The translations under genes and the position numbers were made by a program. A model generated the notes under the pieces. It worked only from the letters and a program-made list of their open reading frames with translations, had not been told where the DNA came from and ran no database searches. From a virus: 25,382 nucleotides of DNA. Shown here piece by piece: positions 6,679 through 14,293 of this stretch. The stretch spans positions 1 to 25,382 of IMG/VR virus record IMGVR_UViG_3300033145_000235; one strand, 5' to 3'. Position 1 is the first letter of the stretch; every line of letters begins with the position of its first letter.

Positions 6679-7614
6679 ATGGCAGACCTTACATCTACTA
6701 CTTCTACAAATAGTGAGATGCTAAAGCAGTATTGGAATAAAAAGTTCCTTACTACTTTTGAGGACTCATTTGTAATGAAGAGTATTGCTCAGGTTGGAAG
6801 AATGCCTAAAGGTGAGGGAACTGTTGTTCATTGGTTAAGAATTAACAACTTACCAACTGTATCAGCTGCTCTTACCGAAGGAACTGACCCTGATTCTGTA
6901 ACTGGTGACACTGATGAGATTTCTGCAAGTTTAACCGAACAAGGAGGTTCAGTTAAATTATCAAGCAAATATCTTGATACCGCCATTGGCGGCACACTTG
7001 AAGAGACAATCAGAAGGTTGGCTTATCAGGCTGCTGAAAGAATTGACAATGTCATTGGCACTGTTGCTTATGCTGATAATGCGGCTACTGAACAATTTGT
7101 TGGTGGAGCGGTTGACGAAAGTTCAATTCCGCAATCATCTTCAAGTCGTTTAACAGTTGATGAAATCAGAAAAGCAGTTAGAACTCTTGAAAGTTTTTAC
7201 ACTCCTCGCTGGGGTGATGGGTTCTATCGTGGTGTATTGCAGGCGGCAACAAAGTATGATATTCAGGGTGATAGCACTTGGCAGGATTTTGTAAAGTATA
7301 GAGATACTCGTAAGTTAGACATTAAGGGTGAAGTTGGTGAAATCTTTGGAGTTCGCTTTATCCAAACCCAAAATGTTCCTACTCACGATAATTCTGGCTC
7401 TGCTTCAGCAGACCTTTATGGTGTGTTAATTTGCGGTCCAGATTATATCGGTATTTCTGAAATGCACAATACTCAAGTAATTATCAAAAATCCACATCCA
7501 GCATCTGACTTAAATATGTATAGCACTATTGGTTGGAAAGCAGGCTTTGCAACAAAAGTCCTTTCTCAATCTGGAGCTGTTCAGGTTTACGTAGCTGCTT
7601 CGGTTAATGATTAG
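6679..7614 (+). CDS. Major capsid protein, N4-gp56 family
   Basis: This 311-residue protein builds the icosahedral head. It has the N4-gp56 type layout: a short N-arm (MADLTSTTSTNSEMLKQYWN) and an early block, FVMKSIAQVGRMPKGEGTVV. An LTEG/SASLTEQGGSVKLSS segment comes next, with the long helix ETIRRLAYQAAERIDNVIG and the C-terminal beta/alpha core WKAGFATKVLSQSGAVQVYVAA. This is the one gene here with a clear ribosome binding site: AGAGG at 6666-6670, 8 bases before the ATG. That fits high-level expression. A TTGACA sits at 6653-6658 but no good -10 box follows. A strong hairpin (7629-7657) follows its stop codon. Confidence 0.9.
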   Translation: MADLTSTTSTNSEMLKQYWNKKFLTTFEDSFVMKSIAQVGRMPKGEGTVVHWLRINNLPTVSAALTEGTDPDSVTGDTDEISASLTEQGGSVKLSSKYLDTAIGGTLEETIRRLAYQAAERIDNVIGTVAYADNAATEQFVGGAVDESSIPQSSSSRLTVDEIRKAVRTLESFYTPRWGDGFYRGVLQAATKYDIQGDSTWQDFVKYRDTRKLDIKGEVGEIFGVRFIQTQNVPTHDNSGSASADLYGVLICGPDYIGISEMHNTQVIIKNPHPASDLNMYSTIGWKAGFATKVLSQSGAVQVYVAASVND

Positions 7615-7628
7615 TTAGTTCTGATATA

Positions 7629-7657
7629 GAGGGGGTGATAATAAAAATCACCCTCTC
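7629..7657 (+). terminator. Strong stem-loop after the capsid gene
   Basis: GAGGGGGTGAT (7629-7639) pairs with ATCACCCTCTC (7647-7657) across the loop AATAAAA, 11 bp including one G-T pair. It lies 14 bases past the capsid stop and ends 2 bases before the next ATG. There is no T-run after it, so it may protect or attenuate the abundant capsid mRNA rather than terminate fully. It would also occlude initiation at 7660; the ATG at 7672 is free. Confidence 0.6.
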
Positions 7658-7659
7658 AA

Positions 7660-7989
7660 ATGAGCACTAATATGAAAGTTTATTCACCAAGACAATTTGA
7701 TAATGTTATTAAGAGGTTAAATCCTGAAATTAAAGTTTATAGATTTGGTTTCCCAGAGTGTATGTATCACGGATATTGTTGTTTACTTAAATGGAAAAAA
7801 CATAAACTTACAATTCCAAATGGTTATATTTTAGAAAAAAGTTGTAAAAATTATACAGATTGGTTTGATTTACACAGATGGTATGGTAAAAAAAAATCTA
7901 ATTCAATTCCACACAGGTCATTTAATAATATAATTAAACATTTATTAGATTGGGGAGCAATCCACCATTATCAGACAAGGAATATTTAA
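7660..7989 (+). CDS. Orphan protein between two hairpins, unknown
   Basis: This is a 109-residue protein, or 105 if the Met at 7672 is used. It is basic and aromatic, with a Cys/His-rich centre (FGFPECMYHGYCCLLKWKKHK), then CKNYTDWFDLHRWYGKKKS and a helical end (HRSFNNIIKHLLDWGAIHHY). The several Cys and His could bind metal, but no standard zinc-finger spacing is evident. I do not recognise a family. Strong inverted repeats on both sides (7629-7657 and 7999-8067) separate it from the capsid gene and the co-chaperonin. This isolates it inside an otherwise tightly packed head operon, the arrangement of an inserted 'moron' gene. It has no Shine-Dalgarno. Confidence 0.65.
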   Translation: MSTNMKVYSPRQFDNVIKRLNPEIKVYRFGFPECMYHGYCCLLKWKKHKLTIPNGYILEKSCKNYTDWFDLHRWYGKKKSNSIPHRSFNNIIKHLLDWGAIHHYQTRNI

Positions 7990-7998
7990 AAACAGCTG

Positions 7999-8067
7999 TG
8001 GGAAGAAATTTTAGTAGCAGATTTAATTATTGTCCTTGTCCCTTAATTAAATTGGAATTTCTTCCCA
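7999..8067 (+). other. Branched double stem-loop before groES
   Basis: The outer stem TGGGAAGAAATT (7999-8010) pairs exactly with AATTTCTTCCCA (8056-8067), 12 bp. Inside it, ATTTAATTA (8021-8029) pairs exactly with TAATTAAAT (8044-8052), 9 bp, around a 14-base loop rich in C and T (TTGTCCTTGTCCCT). There is no T-run after the outer arm, so it is more likely a structured RNA or processing element than a simple terminator. It ends 13 bases before the groES ATG. Confidence 0.6.
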
Positions 8068-8080
8068 ATAGACAAGAATT

Positions 8081-8323
8081 ATGAAGTTATTAAAAAAATT
8101 AGTTTTAATTGAAAAACCAAAAAAAGAAGAAAGTAGGTCGGGTATTATTTTACCAGAAACAGTTAAAGATGAAAAACCGACAAAAGGTAAAGTTTTAGCT
8201 GTTGGACAAGAGGTTCAAGAAGTTAAAGTCGGACAAGTAGTTTTATTTAAAAAGTATGCCCTTGAAGAATATGAAGAGGGGTTCATCGTTGACGAAAGAG
8301 ATATTCTTGGGATATTTAATTAA
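8081..8323 (+). CDS. groES-like: GroES-like co-chaperonin (Cpn10)
   Basis: This 80-residue protein has the Cpn10 fold pattern: an N-terminal strand (KLLKKLVLIEKP) and a mobile loop (residues 15-25) ending in SGIILP, the part that docks on GroEL. GKVLAVG follows, then VKVGQVVLFKKYALEEYE and the C-terminal strand FIVDERDILGIF. It is shorter than the about 95-residue bacterial protein. The lid caps the GroEL ring during folding; phage versions, such as T4 gp31, tune the host GroEL for capsid folding. Its place just after the major capsid gene, with no GroEL gene in view, supports that role. It is 5 bases from the glycosyltransferase that follows. Confidence 0.88.
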   Translation: MKLLKKLVLIEKPKKEESRSGIILPETVKDEKPTKGKVLAVGQEVQEVKVGQVVLFKKYALEEYEEGFIVDERDILGIFN

Positions 8324-8328
8324 AAATT

Positions 8329-9780
8329 ATGGACAAGGAAATTAGCGTAATTATTTCAACATTTAACAGATGTAAAACTTTGCCAAGAGCAGTTAAATCT
8401 GTTTTTAACCAGTATTTTAAAAATTGGGAATTGATTATTGTTGATGACGCTTCAACTGATAATACAAGAAATATTATTAAAAAACTTCTTAAAAAATATC
8501 CAGAGTTTATTTCAAGGGTTGAGTATATTAAATTGGAAAAAAACTCTGGTTCTGATACTTTACCGAAAAATACTGGTGTAAAAAAATCAAAAGGAAAATA
8601 TATTTGTTTTTTAGATGACGATGACGAGTTTTTACCAGACCATTTACAGGTTCTTTATAATCAAATAAAAAATGATAATTTTGATGTTGTTTATGGTGAC
8701 AGAATTGTTAAAAGTAATAAAGGTGAGTTTATAGCACCAACAAGAGATTTTTATGCTCCATTACTCGGACAGGTAAACTGGATAGCAATGTGTGACCCAA
8801 TAATAAATAAAAAAGCATTTTTATCTGTTGGGGGGTTTGATGAAAGTTTACCTAAATTTGTTGACTGGAATTTATGGATTAGATTAAGTAAGGCAAATTT
8901 CAGATTTAAACATATTTCAATTCCAATAAGTAGGGTTTATATTCATAAAAAGAGTAAATCACATCTTGTTAAAAATGATGTTGACCCAAGAACTGGTGGA
9001 TATTTACCAACTTATTTTGACCCAGCAGAGTGTAAAATTTTTGCCAGTAAAACATCTTTGGGAAAAGAGAAAAAACTTAAAGTTGCTATATTTACTCTTA
9101 CAAAAGACAGATTGAAATATACAAAGAAAATGTATGAAACTATGACTAAGTTTGCCGATTATCCGTTTGACTGGTATGTTATAGACCAGGGTTCAAAAGA
9201 CGGAACAGTAGAGTGGCTAAAGGGTAAATGTAATTTAACTGCTTTAAAAGAAAATGTGGGGATTTCAAAGGGTTCAAATATGGCACTTGATAAAATTGGC
9301 GATGATTATGATATTATAATTAAGGTTGACAATGATTGTTTCTTCTTGTCTGACAAATGGTTATCTACAATAGTTGAACTTTATCGGGTTAACAGACAAC
9401 TTATTTTATCTCCTTATGTTGAGGGATTAAAGGAAAATCCAGGAGGAACGCCAAGACAGGTTAAAAATGGCGGTAATCCATATAGAAATATAGGTGATAT
9501 TTTATTGGGAGCAGTTGAACATATTGGCGGGCTTTGTATTGCCTCACCAGCAGAAGCATATAAGAATTTTAGGTGGAAAGAAAATGACTTTTATTCAGGA
9601 ATACAAGATTTGGTTTATTCCCAATATTGTCAGCAGGTTTTGCGCTATACAATGTTTTATGTTGAAAATATAAGAGTTTCTCACGGACCAGGAACAATAC
9701 AGCAACACAGAGATTTTGAAGATTATTTTGAATTAAGAAAAAAAGAAAATACAACTAAATATGTCGGAGAAAAAGTATAG
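8329..9780 (+). CDS. Two-domain GT2 glycosyltransferase
   Basis: This 483-residue protein holds two GT-A type sugar-transfer domains. Domain 1 (about 3-230) is a GT2 family enzyme: ISVIISTFNR, LIIVDDASTDNT, and the metal-binding DDDD at 96-99 in CFLDDDDEF. VGGFDESLP with DWNLWIRL follows, typical of the acceptor side. Domain 2 (about 250-480) repeats the fold: KVAIFTLTKDR, WYVIDQGSKDGT, ENVGISKGSN, and a DND motif at 334-336 in KVDNDCFF. Each domain takes a nucleotide sugar and moves the sugar to an acceptor, so one protein may add two residues. It opens the sugar cassette. Its end overlaps the methyltransferase by 20 bases, suggesting coupled translation. No membrane segment is seen, so it acts in the cytoplasm. 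Specificity is unknown. Confidence 0.88.
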   Translation: MDKEISVIISTFNRCKTLPRAVKSVFNQYFKNWELIIVDDASTDNTRNIIKKLLKKYPEFISRVEYIKLEKNSGSDTLPKNTGVKKSKGKYICFLDDDDEFLPDHLQVLYNQIKNDNFDVVYGDRIVKSNKGEFIAPTRDFYAPLLGQVNWIAMCDPIINKKAFLSVGGFDESLPKFVDWNLWIRLSKANFRFKHISIPISRVYIHKKSKSHLVKNDVDPRTGGYLPTYFDPAECKIFASKTSLGKEKKLKVAIFTLTKDRLKYTKKMYETMTKFADYPFDWYVIDQGSKDGTVEWLKGKCNLTALKENVGISKGSNMALDKIGDDYDIIIKVDNDCFFLSDKWLSTIVELYRVNRQLILSPYVEGLKENPGGTPRQVKNGGNPYRNIGDILLGAVEHIGGLCIASPAEAYKNFRWKENDFYSGIQDLVYSQYCQQVLRYTMFYVENIRVSHGPGTIQQHRDFEDYFELRKKENTTKYVGEKV

Positions 9781-10285
9781 ACAACTTGGTGCTTATCACT
9801 GGCATTCAAGAAAAGATAGTATTTATTTAAAATTAGTTGAAATTACAATAAATCAATTTCCAAATAAGGGTTCAATAATAGATTTAGGTTGCGGTGATGG
9901 ATTTGTAACTGAAAAATTATTAAATAAAGGACTTGATGTTATCGGTGTAGATAGTTCACCAATCGCCATTAAATTAGCTAAAAAACATAGTAAAGCAAAA
10001 TTTATTTTAGGTGATATAACGAAATTAGATACAAATAAAAAATATGATTATGCTTTATTACAAGAAGTTATAGAACATTTAGATTATCCTGAAAAAATTA
10101 TTCCAATTTTAAAAAAAATAGTTAAAAAATATTTTGTAGTTTCAGTTCCAAGATTAGGATTTGAAAGCGAAGAAGATAAAAGGGGATATACAGATGAAAC
10201 ATTATTAGATTTATTTAAAGATTTTTATGCTGATTTAATAGAATTTCATTCAAGTTCTGTAATTTATAAGTTTATAAAAAAATGA
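9761..10285 (+). CDS. Class I SAM-dependent methyltransferase
   Basis: This 174-residue protein has the Rossmann-fold methyltransferase motifs. The SAM-binding loop is IIDLGCGDG (39-47). The acidic residue D64 lies in VIGVDSSP, and a FILGDIT segment precedes motif LLQEVIEHLDYPE (99-111). This resembles the small methyltransferase_11/12 class often found in glycan clusters. It most likely methylates a sugar hydroxyl or carboxyl in the glycan made by the surrounding enzymes. A small molecule or protein target cannot be excluded. It is short, with a reduced C-terminal part. It overlaps the glycosyltransferase before it by 20 bases and the deacetylase-like gene after it by 4 bases (ATGA). Confidence 0.85.
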   Translation: MSEKKYRQLGAYHWHSRKDSIYLKLVEITINQFPNKGSIIDLGCGDGFVTEKLLNKGLDVIGVDSSPIAIKLAKKHSKAKFILGDITKLDTNKKYDYALLQEVIEHLDYPEKIIPILKKIVKKYFVVSVPRLGFESEEDKRGYTDETLLDLFKDFYADLIEFHSSSVIYKFIKK

Positions 10286-10977
10286 GTTTTAAAAAACCAA
10301 ATTGGTTAAGATTTGAATTAGAAGATAGGGGAGAAGTTCGTTTTAGAGATGATGATTTATTTTGGAAGGAAGGTCAAGAATTACACAAATGGGGAGATTT
10401 TAGTAATCAGGAATTTATATTTTGGGATGAGAAGTTTAAGGAGCATAAAGTAAAACACATAGTCGCTTGTATATGTTCTGGAATAGATAGCAACCCTGAA
10501 CTTGTAAAATATATTAGAGCAAATAGGCACATTGAAGTTCAAATACACGGCTGGAAACATAAACCTTATTATGACCTTTCTTATGAGGAATGTTATAATG
10601 ATTTTAGGAAATGTAAAGAAAAGATTAAACAAAGGTTTGGTATAGTTCCAACAATCTGGTATCCGACTTGGAATAAAAGTGGTGTAAATAGTGATAAGGC
10701 GGCAGAAGATTTAAATTTAGAAGTTAGAAAAACACATTTTACATTACCAGAATATCTTGGTATGGGTGAATTAGATTATAGATATGAGAGGGAAATAAAC
10801 TTTCATTATTGGAGTAAAGATAGGAAACAAATAATTAAAAAAGATAATTGTGAACTTGAAGAAATAAAACACGGAAATACATATTGGCTTGAAGCTTGTT
10901 TATATAAATATGCCAGCCGTAGAAGAAAAGGATGTTATTGGGATAAAAAACTTAATCGTGTAGTAATATGCGTATAG
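10282..10977 (+). CDS. Polysaccharide deacetylase-like (NodB fold), copy 1
   Basis: This 231-residue protein resembles the NodB/CE4 metal-dependent deacetylase fold, which removes acetyl groups from N-acetyl sugars. The metal ligands look present: RFRDDDLFW (D23-D25, motif 1) and HGWKH (H89 and H93, motif 2, HxxxH). WYPTW (126-130) stands where RxPxG (motif 3) is usual, but the Arg is missing. It lies between the methyltransferase and the GT4 gene, overlapping by 4 and 10 bases. The second copy (13634-14293) has the same neighbours. Activity is plausible but the changed motif 3 leaves doubt. A non-catalytic glycan-binding role is possible. No signal peptide is present, so it acts in the cytoplasm, on a sugar intermediate rather than on the cell wall. 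Confidence 0.65.
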   Translation: MSFKKPNWLRFELEDRGEVRFRDDDLFWKEGQELHKWGDFSNQEFIFWDEKFKEHKVKHIVACICSGIDSNPELVKYIRANRHIEVQIHGWKHKPYYDLSYEECYNDFRKCKEKIKQRFGIVPTIWYPTWNKSGVNSDKAAEDLNLEVRKTHFTLPEYLGMGELDYRYEREINFHYWSKDRKQIIKKDNCELEEIKHGNTYWLEACLYKYASRRRKGCYWDKKLNRVVICV

Positions 10978-11885
10978 CAGCAATGACACAACATATGCTT
11001 TGTTTTGGTGGAGTTCGCAGGTGGCTTGAACTTGGCAATGAATTTACAAAACAAGGACACGATTATACAATTTATGTTGATAAAATGTCTTATGGTCCAG
11101 ATTGGTTTGATTATAAGGGTAAAATTGAGAAGAAAGAAGACCACCCAGAAATTGACGCAGATGTTTTAATGGTTGGTAATGCCTTACATTTTTCAGAATT
11201 ATTAAGATTTAAAGGATTAAAAGTTCTTTATTTAATAGGACACTCACCATATTATATTAAAAAATATCAAAGAGTTATAGATAAAGTTGATTTAGTTGTG
11301 GGAAATAATCATAAATGGGCTGATATTTTCCCGCAGGCAGAAATTATTGTTGGCGGAATAAATACAAACTTTTTCAAACCGCTTGATATTGAAAAAATTA
11401 AAAATTCTGTTCTTTTTTATGGCAGGTGGGATAGTGGTCATTTACAAGTTGAAAAACTTTATAATCAGATAAAAGATTTAGATATTTATAAAATGTCTTT
11501 TGATACAAAGAAATATGGAGCGGTTGGTGTTTGTGAAATAAATGGTTCTAATCAAGAAGATTTAAGGGAAGCATATAATAGGGCAACAATGTTTATTTCA
11601 ATTTTAGCAGATAGCGGAATAAATAATACCGTGTTAGAAGCAATGGCTTGTGGGTGTCCAGTTATAACAAATGGCGTAGGTTGTAAGAAATTTGCCATAG
11701 ACCATAAAACAGCCCTTGTAGTTAACGAGAATGAGCTGAGAGGGGCGATAGAGGAATTGTTGAATAATATGTCATTGAGAAAAAAAATCGCTCAGAACGC
11801 AATTAAATGCGTTTCAGAGTATAGTTGGGAAAATGTGGCTAATAAATTATTAAAATTATGGAAAAAAGAATTGAACCAAGGGTAG
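10968..11885 (+). CDS. GT4-like glycosyltransferase
   Basis: This 305-residue protein has a GT-B layout. The N-terminal Rossmann part starts MRIAAMTQHMLCFGGVRRWL. A linker, GGINTNFFKP, leads to the C-terminal donor-binding domain, which carries VLFYGRW and the family block LEAMACGCPVITNGVG with E224, the nucleotide-sugar-binding glutamate. The GT4 family retains the anomeric configuration and uses NDP-sugars. It is the last enzyme of the first half of the cassette and overlaps the next, unknown gene by 28 bases. At 305 residues it is slightly shorter than typical GT4 enzymes, mostly in the N-terminal domain. The substrate is unknown. Confidence 0.85.
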   Translation: MRIAAMTQHMLCFGGVRRWLELGNEFTKQGHDYTIYVDKMSYGPDWFDYKGKIEKKEDHPEIDADVLMVGNALHFSELLRFKGLKVLYLIGHSPYYIKKYQRVIDKVDLVVGNNHKWADIFPQAEIIVGGINTNFFKPLDIEKIKNSVLFYGRWDSGHLQVEKLYNQIKDLDIYKMSFDTKKYGAVGVCEINGSNQEDLREAYNRATMFISILADSGINNTVLEAMACGCPVITNGVGCKKFAIDHKTALVVNENELRGAIEELLNNMSLRKKIAQNAIKCVSEYSWENVANKLLKLWKKELNQG

Positions 11886-12259
11886 AAGAAGGGGTTTCTG
11901 AACCAAAAGAAATAGAAGTTCCTGATAAATCCGTTCATAAAGAATTTATCGGGGATTTAGATGAAATAACAGACGAAATGCCTTTGGCAATTTTTGAAAA
12001 TAAAAAAAGACAACCATTTTTAGTTGAACATTTTAATGCTGGTGAAATTTACGAACACAATGGAGATGATTTTCAAAAAAAAATAGTTCTTATTGATAAA
12101 TGGATTAAAGACAAAATAAATGTCAAAGAAATGAGTTTAAGTATAGGTTCTTATAAAAATGTTTTAGACGAACTTATAAATGAAACAAAAGTAAATTCTG
12201 ATTCTGATTTTGTTAAAATAAATAAATTATACGATTTTTTAAAATTTTTATATGAGTAG
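11858..12259 (+). CDS. Uncharacterised protein upstream of the surface-type protein
   Basis: This is a 133-residue protein, not recognised. The first about 45 residues are acidic and look disordered (EEGVSEPKEIEVPDK, GDLDEITDEM). The middle has a compact stretch (FENKKRQPFLVEHFNAGEIYEHNGD). The end is helical (KKIVLIDKWIKDKINVKE; VKINKLYDFLKFLYE). It overlaps the GT4 gene before it by 28 bases and the probable surface protein after it by 8 bases. It may be a chaperone or attachment partner of that protein. No enzymatic motif is visible. Confidence 0.6.
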   Translation: MEKRIEPRVEEGVSEPKEIEVPDKSVHKEFIGDLDEITDEMPLAIFENKKRQPFLVEHFNAGEIYEHNGDDFQKKIVLIDKWIKDKINVKEMSLSIGSYKNVLDELINETKVNSDSDFVKINKLYDFLKFLYE

Positions 12260-12935
12260 AAGCAATTCCTATCATAGGCAGGAAATACAAAACGATGTTT
12301 ATGACGCCAGTGCTGGCGTTTGGAAAACTGCCCCATATGGTTGGGACGGCTCTTCTAATGTTCAGTTTAAGGTTGATGCTTCTGGAAATGTTAAATCTGT
12401 TATTACGGATGGAACTAATGATGCTTATATTTGGAATTCTGGTGCTATAACCTGTGTTGATGAAATTCATTATAGAATAAAAAATTCAAAACAATGGGCT
12501 GTTTCTCATAAATTTGAGGCGGTGGCTGATGGTGAAACTGCTGTTGTTCATATTAAAACTGCGGAAAAAACTGCTCACGGAGATTATTATATAGTATCAG
12601 ACGGGAAATGTTGGATTGATTTTTGTGAAGCAGTAACTCTTTCTGCTAATGCTGACGGAACTGCTTTAGACGACTTTTGTATAAATCGTGAAACAACAGC
12701 AAGTGCCGTAACAAATTGTTTTTATAATCCAATTATTACAGATACTGGAAATATATTAGAGAGTGCCGCACTTGGAACTGCTGGAAAATTTATTGGGTCT
12801 GGTGGTTCATCTGAAATGGGTTTATATTGGTATCTTAAACCCTCTACAAGTTATGCCATAGTAGTAACTAATAAATCGGGGGGAAATTCCGATATTGTGA
12901 TAGGATATGGTTGGCACGAACATATTAGTGTTTAA
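12252..12935 (+). CDS. Probable virion surface/decoration protein
   Basis: This 227-residue, beta-rich, Ser/Thr/Asn/Gly-rich protein has no enzyme motif. The C-terminal about 160 residues resemble a common phage beta-sandwich structural domain: AVSHKFEAVADGETAVVHI, a strand segment DYYIVSDGKCWIDFCEAV, the NRETTASAVTN turn, and MGLYWYLKPSTSYAIVVTN. The closing segment SGGNSDIVIGYGWHEH is very typical. Such proteins are found on heads or fibres. It stands between two glycosylation half-cassettes and has many Ser, Thr and Asn on probable surface loops, so it is a natural candidate acceptor; that is inference. It overlaps its upstream neighbour by 8 bases and is 6 bases from the GT2 gene. Confidence 0.7.
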   Translation: MSRSNSYHRQEIQNDVYDASAGVWKTAPYGWDGSSNVQFKVDASGNVKSVITDGTNDAYIWNSGAITCVDEIHYRIKNSKQWAVSHKFEAVADGETAVVHIKTAEKTAHGDYYIVSDGKCWIDFCEAVTLSANADGTALDDFCINRETTASAVTNCFYNPIITDTGNILESAALGTAGKFIGSGGSSEMGLYWYLKPSTSYAIVVTNKSGGNSDIVIGYGWHEHISV

Positions 12936-12941
12936 AAAAAT

Positions 12942-13673
12942 ATGACAAGATTTACAATTATAACAGCACTTTATAATCATAAAAAGTATTTACCACAACT
13001 TATTAAAAGTTTGAAAGCACAGACATTTAAAGATTTTGAAGTTATATTTTGTGATGATGGTTCAAAAGACGGAACAAAAGATTTTTTTAAAAATTCCAAA
13101 TATCAGTATTACAGAAATAGATTTGATTTTGGTATGCGTATGTCAAAAGTTGTTAATAAAGGGATTAAGCGAGCCAAAGGTGAATATATTGTTATGATAA
13201 TGGGTGATAGTTATCCGCCAGCAGATTATTTAGAAAAACTTGATAAAATTGTAAAAGATAATAGGGTTGTATGTGCTGTTAGAAGACACATTAAAGACGG
13301 AAAAGTAATTGATATAGATTATAGAGTAAAATATAATATTATACCTCAATTTGATACTTTATTAACTGGTCAGGTTTGGAATAAAATAACTGGAAACGGA
13401 TTGGTAATTCCGACAAAATGGTTAAAAGAAATTGGCGGTTGGGCTAAAATTAAAGGTTATGGGGCAGATGATAATATAACAGCGTTTAGATTATGGACAA
13501 AGGGTTTAGAGTTTATATCATTATATTCATTGGTTTTATATCATAATTGGCACGAAGACAGGGGAACTGAAAAGAAAAATGTAAAGCAACTTTCAGACGA
13601 GATTATTAAATTTTTTAATAATAAATTAAGTTTATGGACAAGGATAAAAAACAAATTAAAAGTATCTGTTTAG
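12942..13673 (+). CDS. GT2 glycosyltransferase, single domain
   Basis: This 243-residue GT-A enzyme starts MTRFTIITALYNHKKYLPQL, with VIFCDDGSKDGT as the nucleotide-binding block. GEYIVMIMGDSYPPADYLEKL stands at the position of the metal-binding DxD motif. Here it reads MGDS, so the motif is changed: one Asp is kept and the other replaced. The acceptor-side segment VIPTKWLKEIGGWAKIKGYGADDNITAFRLW contains the typical acidic ADD. It starts the second half of the cassette and overlaps the deacetylase-like gene by 40 bases. It may use another residue for the metal or have altered donor use. Confidence 0.83.
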   Translation: MTRFTIITALYNHKKYLPQLIKSLKAQTFKDFEVIFCDDGSKDGTKDFFKNSKYQYYRNRFDFGMRMSKVVNKGIKRAKGEYIVMIMGDSYPPADYLEKLDKIVKDNRVVCAVRRHIKDGKVIDIDYRVKYNIIPQFDTLLTGQVWNKITGNGLVIPTKWLKEIGGWAKIKGYGADDNITAFRLWTKGLEFISLYSLVLYHNWHEDRGTEKKNVKQLSDEIIKFFNNKLSLWTRIKNKLKVSV

Positions 13674-14293
13674 ATTTAGATGATTGGTATCCTTATTCTG
13701 GCGGATTAAACGAAATGTTAGAAATTAAAAAGCATTATCCAGGTTTTAAAATAACTCTTTTTACTATTCCATTTCCCGCAAGTTTTACAATGAAGGGTGG
13801 TGTTGCTAAAAGTTTTAATATGGGAAAATACAAGGACTGGGCGAAACTGATGAATAGTTTTGACTGGATACAAATAGCGGTTCACGGAACAATGCACATA
13901 AAGGGTGAATATAATTGTGACAGAAAAAGGGCAAAACTGCTTTTAAAGGCGGCTGAAAATGTTTTTAAACAAGCAGGGATGAAATATGAAAAGATATTTA
14001 AAGCACCATATTGGCAGTTAAGCCAAGAGGCATTAGATGTTTTATATGAGAAAGGTTATGCCGTTGCATTGAACCCAGAACAACCATTAAAATTAAAAAT
14101 ACCGAAAGATATGAAAGTATATGTTTTCAATCATAACATTAAAGACATATTCCCGAATAAAGAACACTTAAAATCTCACGGACACGTTTTGACATATAAT
14201 AATGCTTTTAAAGATAGATTAGGTTTAATTTGTAGTTTACCAACTAATGTAGAGTTTAAATTTGTATCACAATGTCTGGAAAAAATATCATAA
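13634..14293 (+). CDS. Polysaccharide deacetylase-like (NodB fold), copy 2
   Basis: This 219-residue protein shows the CE4 pattern more clearly than copy 1. Motif 1 is CLDLDDW (D14, D16, D17). Motif 2 is VHGTMH (H84 and H88). KAPYW (123-127) matches the RxPY-type motif 3 with Lys for Arg. A later SHGH segment resembles the terminal His motif of the fold. It likely removes an acetyl group from an N-acetyl sugar intermediate in the cytoplasm, as there is no signal peptide. It overlaps the GT2 before it by 40 bases and the GT4-type gene after it by 22. This repeats the order seen at 8329-11885. Confidence 0.7.
   Translation: MDKDKKQIKSICLDLDDWYPYSGGLNEMLEIKKHYPGFKITLFTIPFPASFTMKGGVAKSFNMGKYKDWAKLMNSFDWIQIAVHGTMHIKGEYNCDRKRAKLLLKAAENVFKQAGMKYEKIFKAPYWQLSQEALDVLYEKGYAVALNPEQPLKLKIPKDMKVYVFNHNIKDIFPNKEHLKSHGHVLTYNNAFKDRLGLICSLPTNVEFKFVSQCLEKIS

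Noticed and set aside
6653-6682. TTGACA as a -35 box for the capsid gene
   Set aside because: The position 17 bases on reads TTATGG and overlaps the start codon; no acceptable -10 box, so not listed as a promoter.
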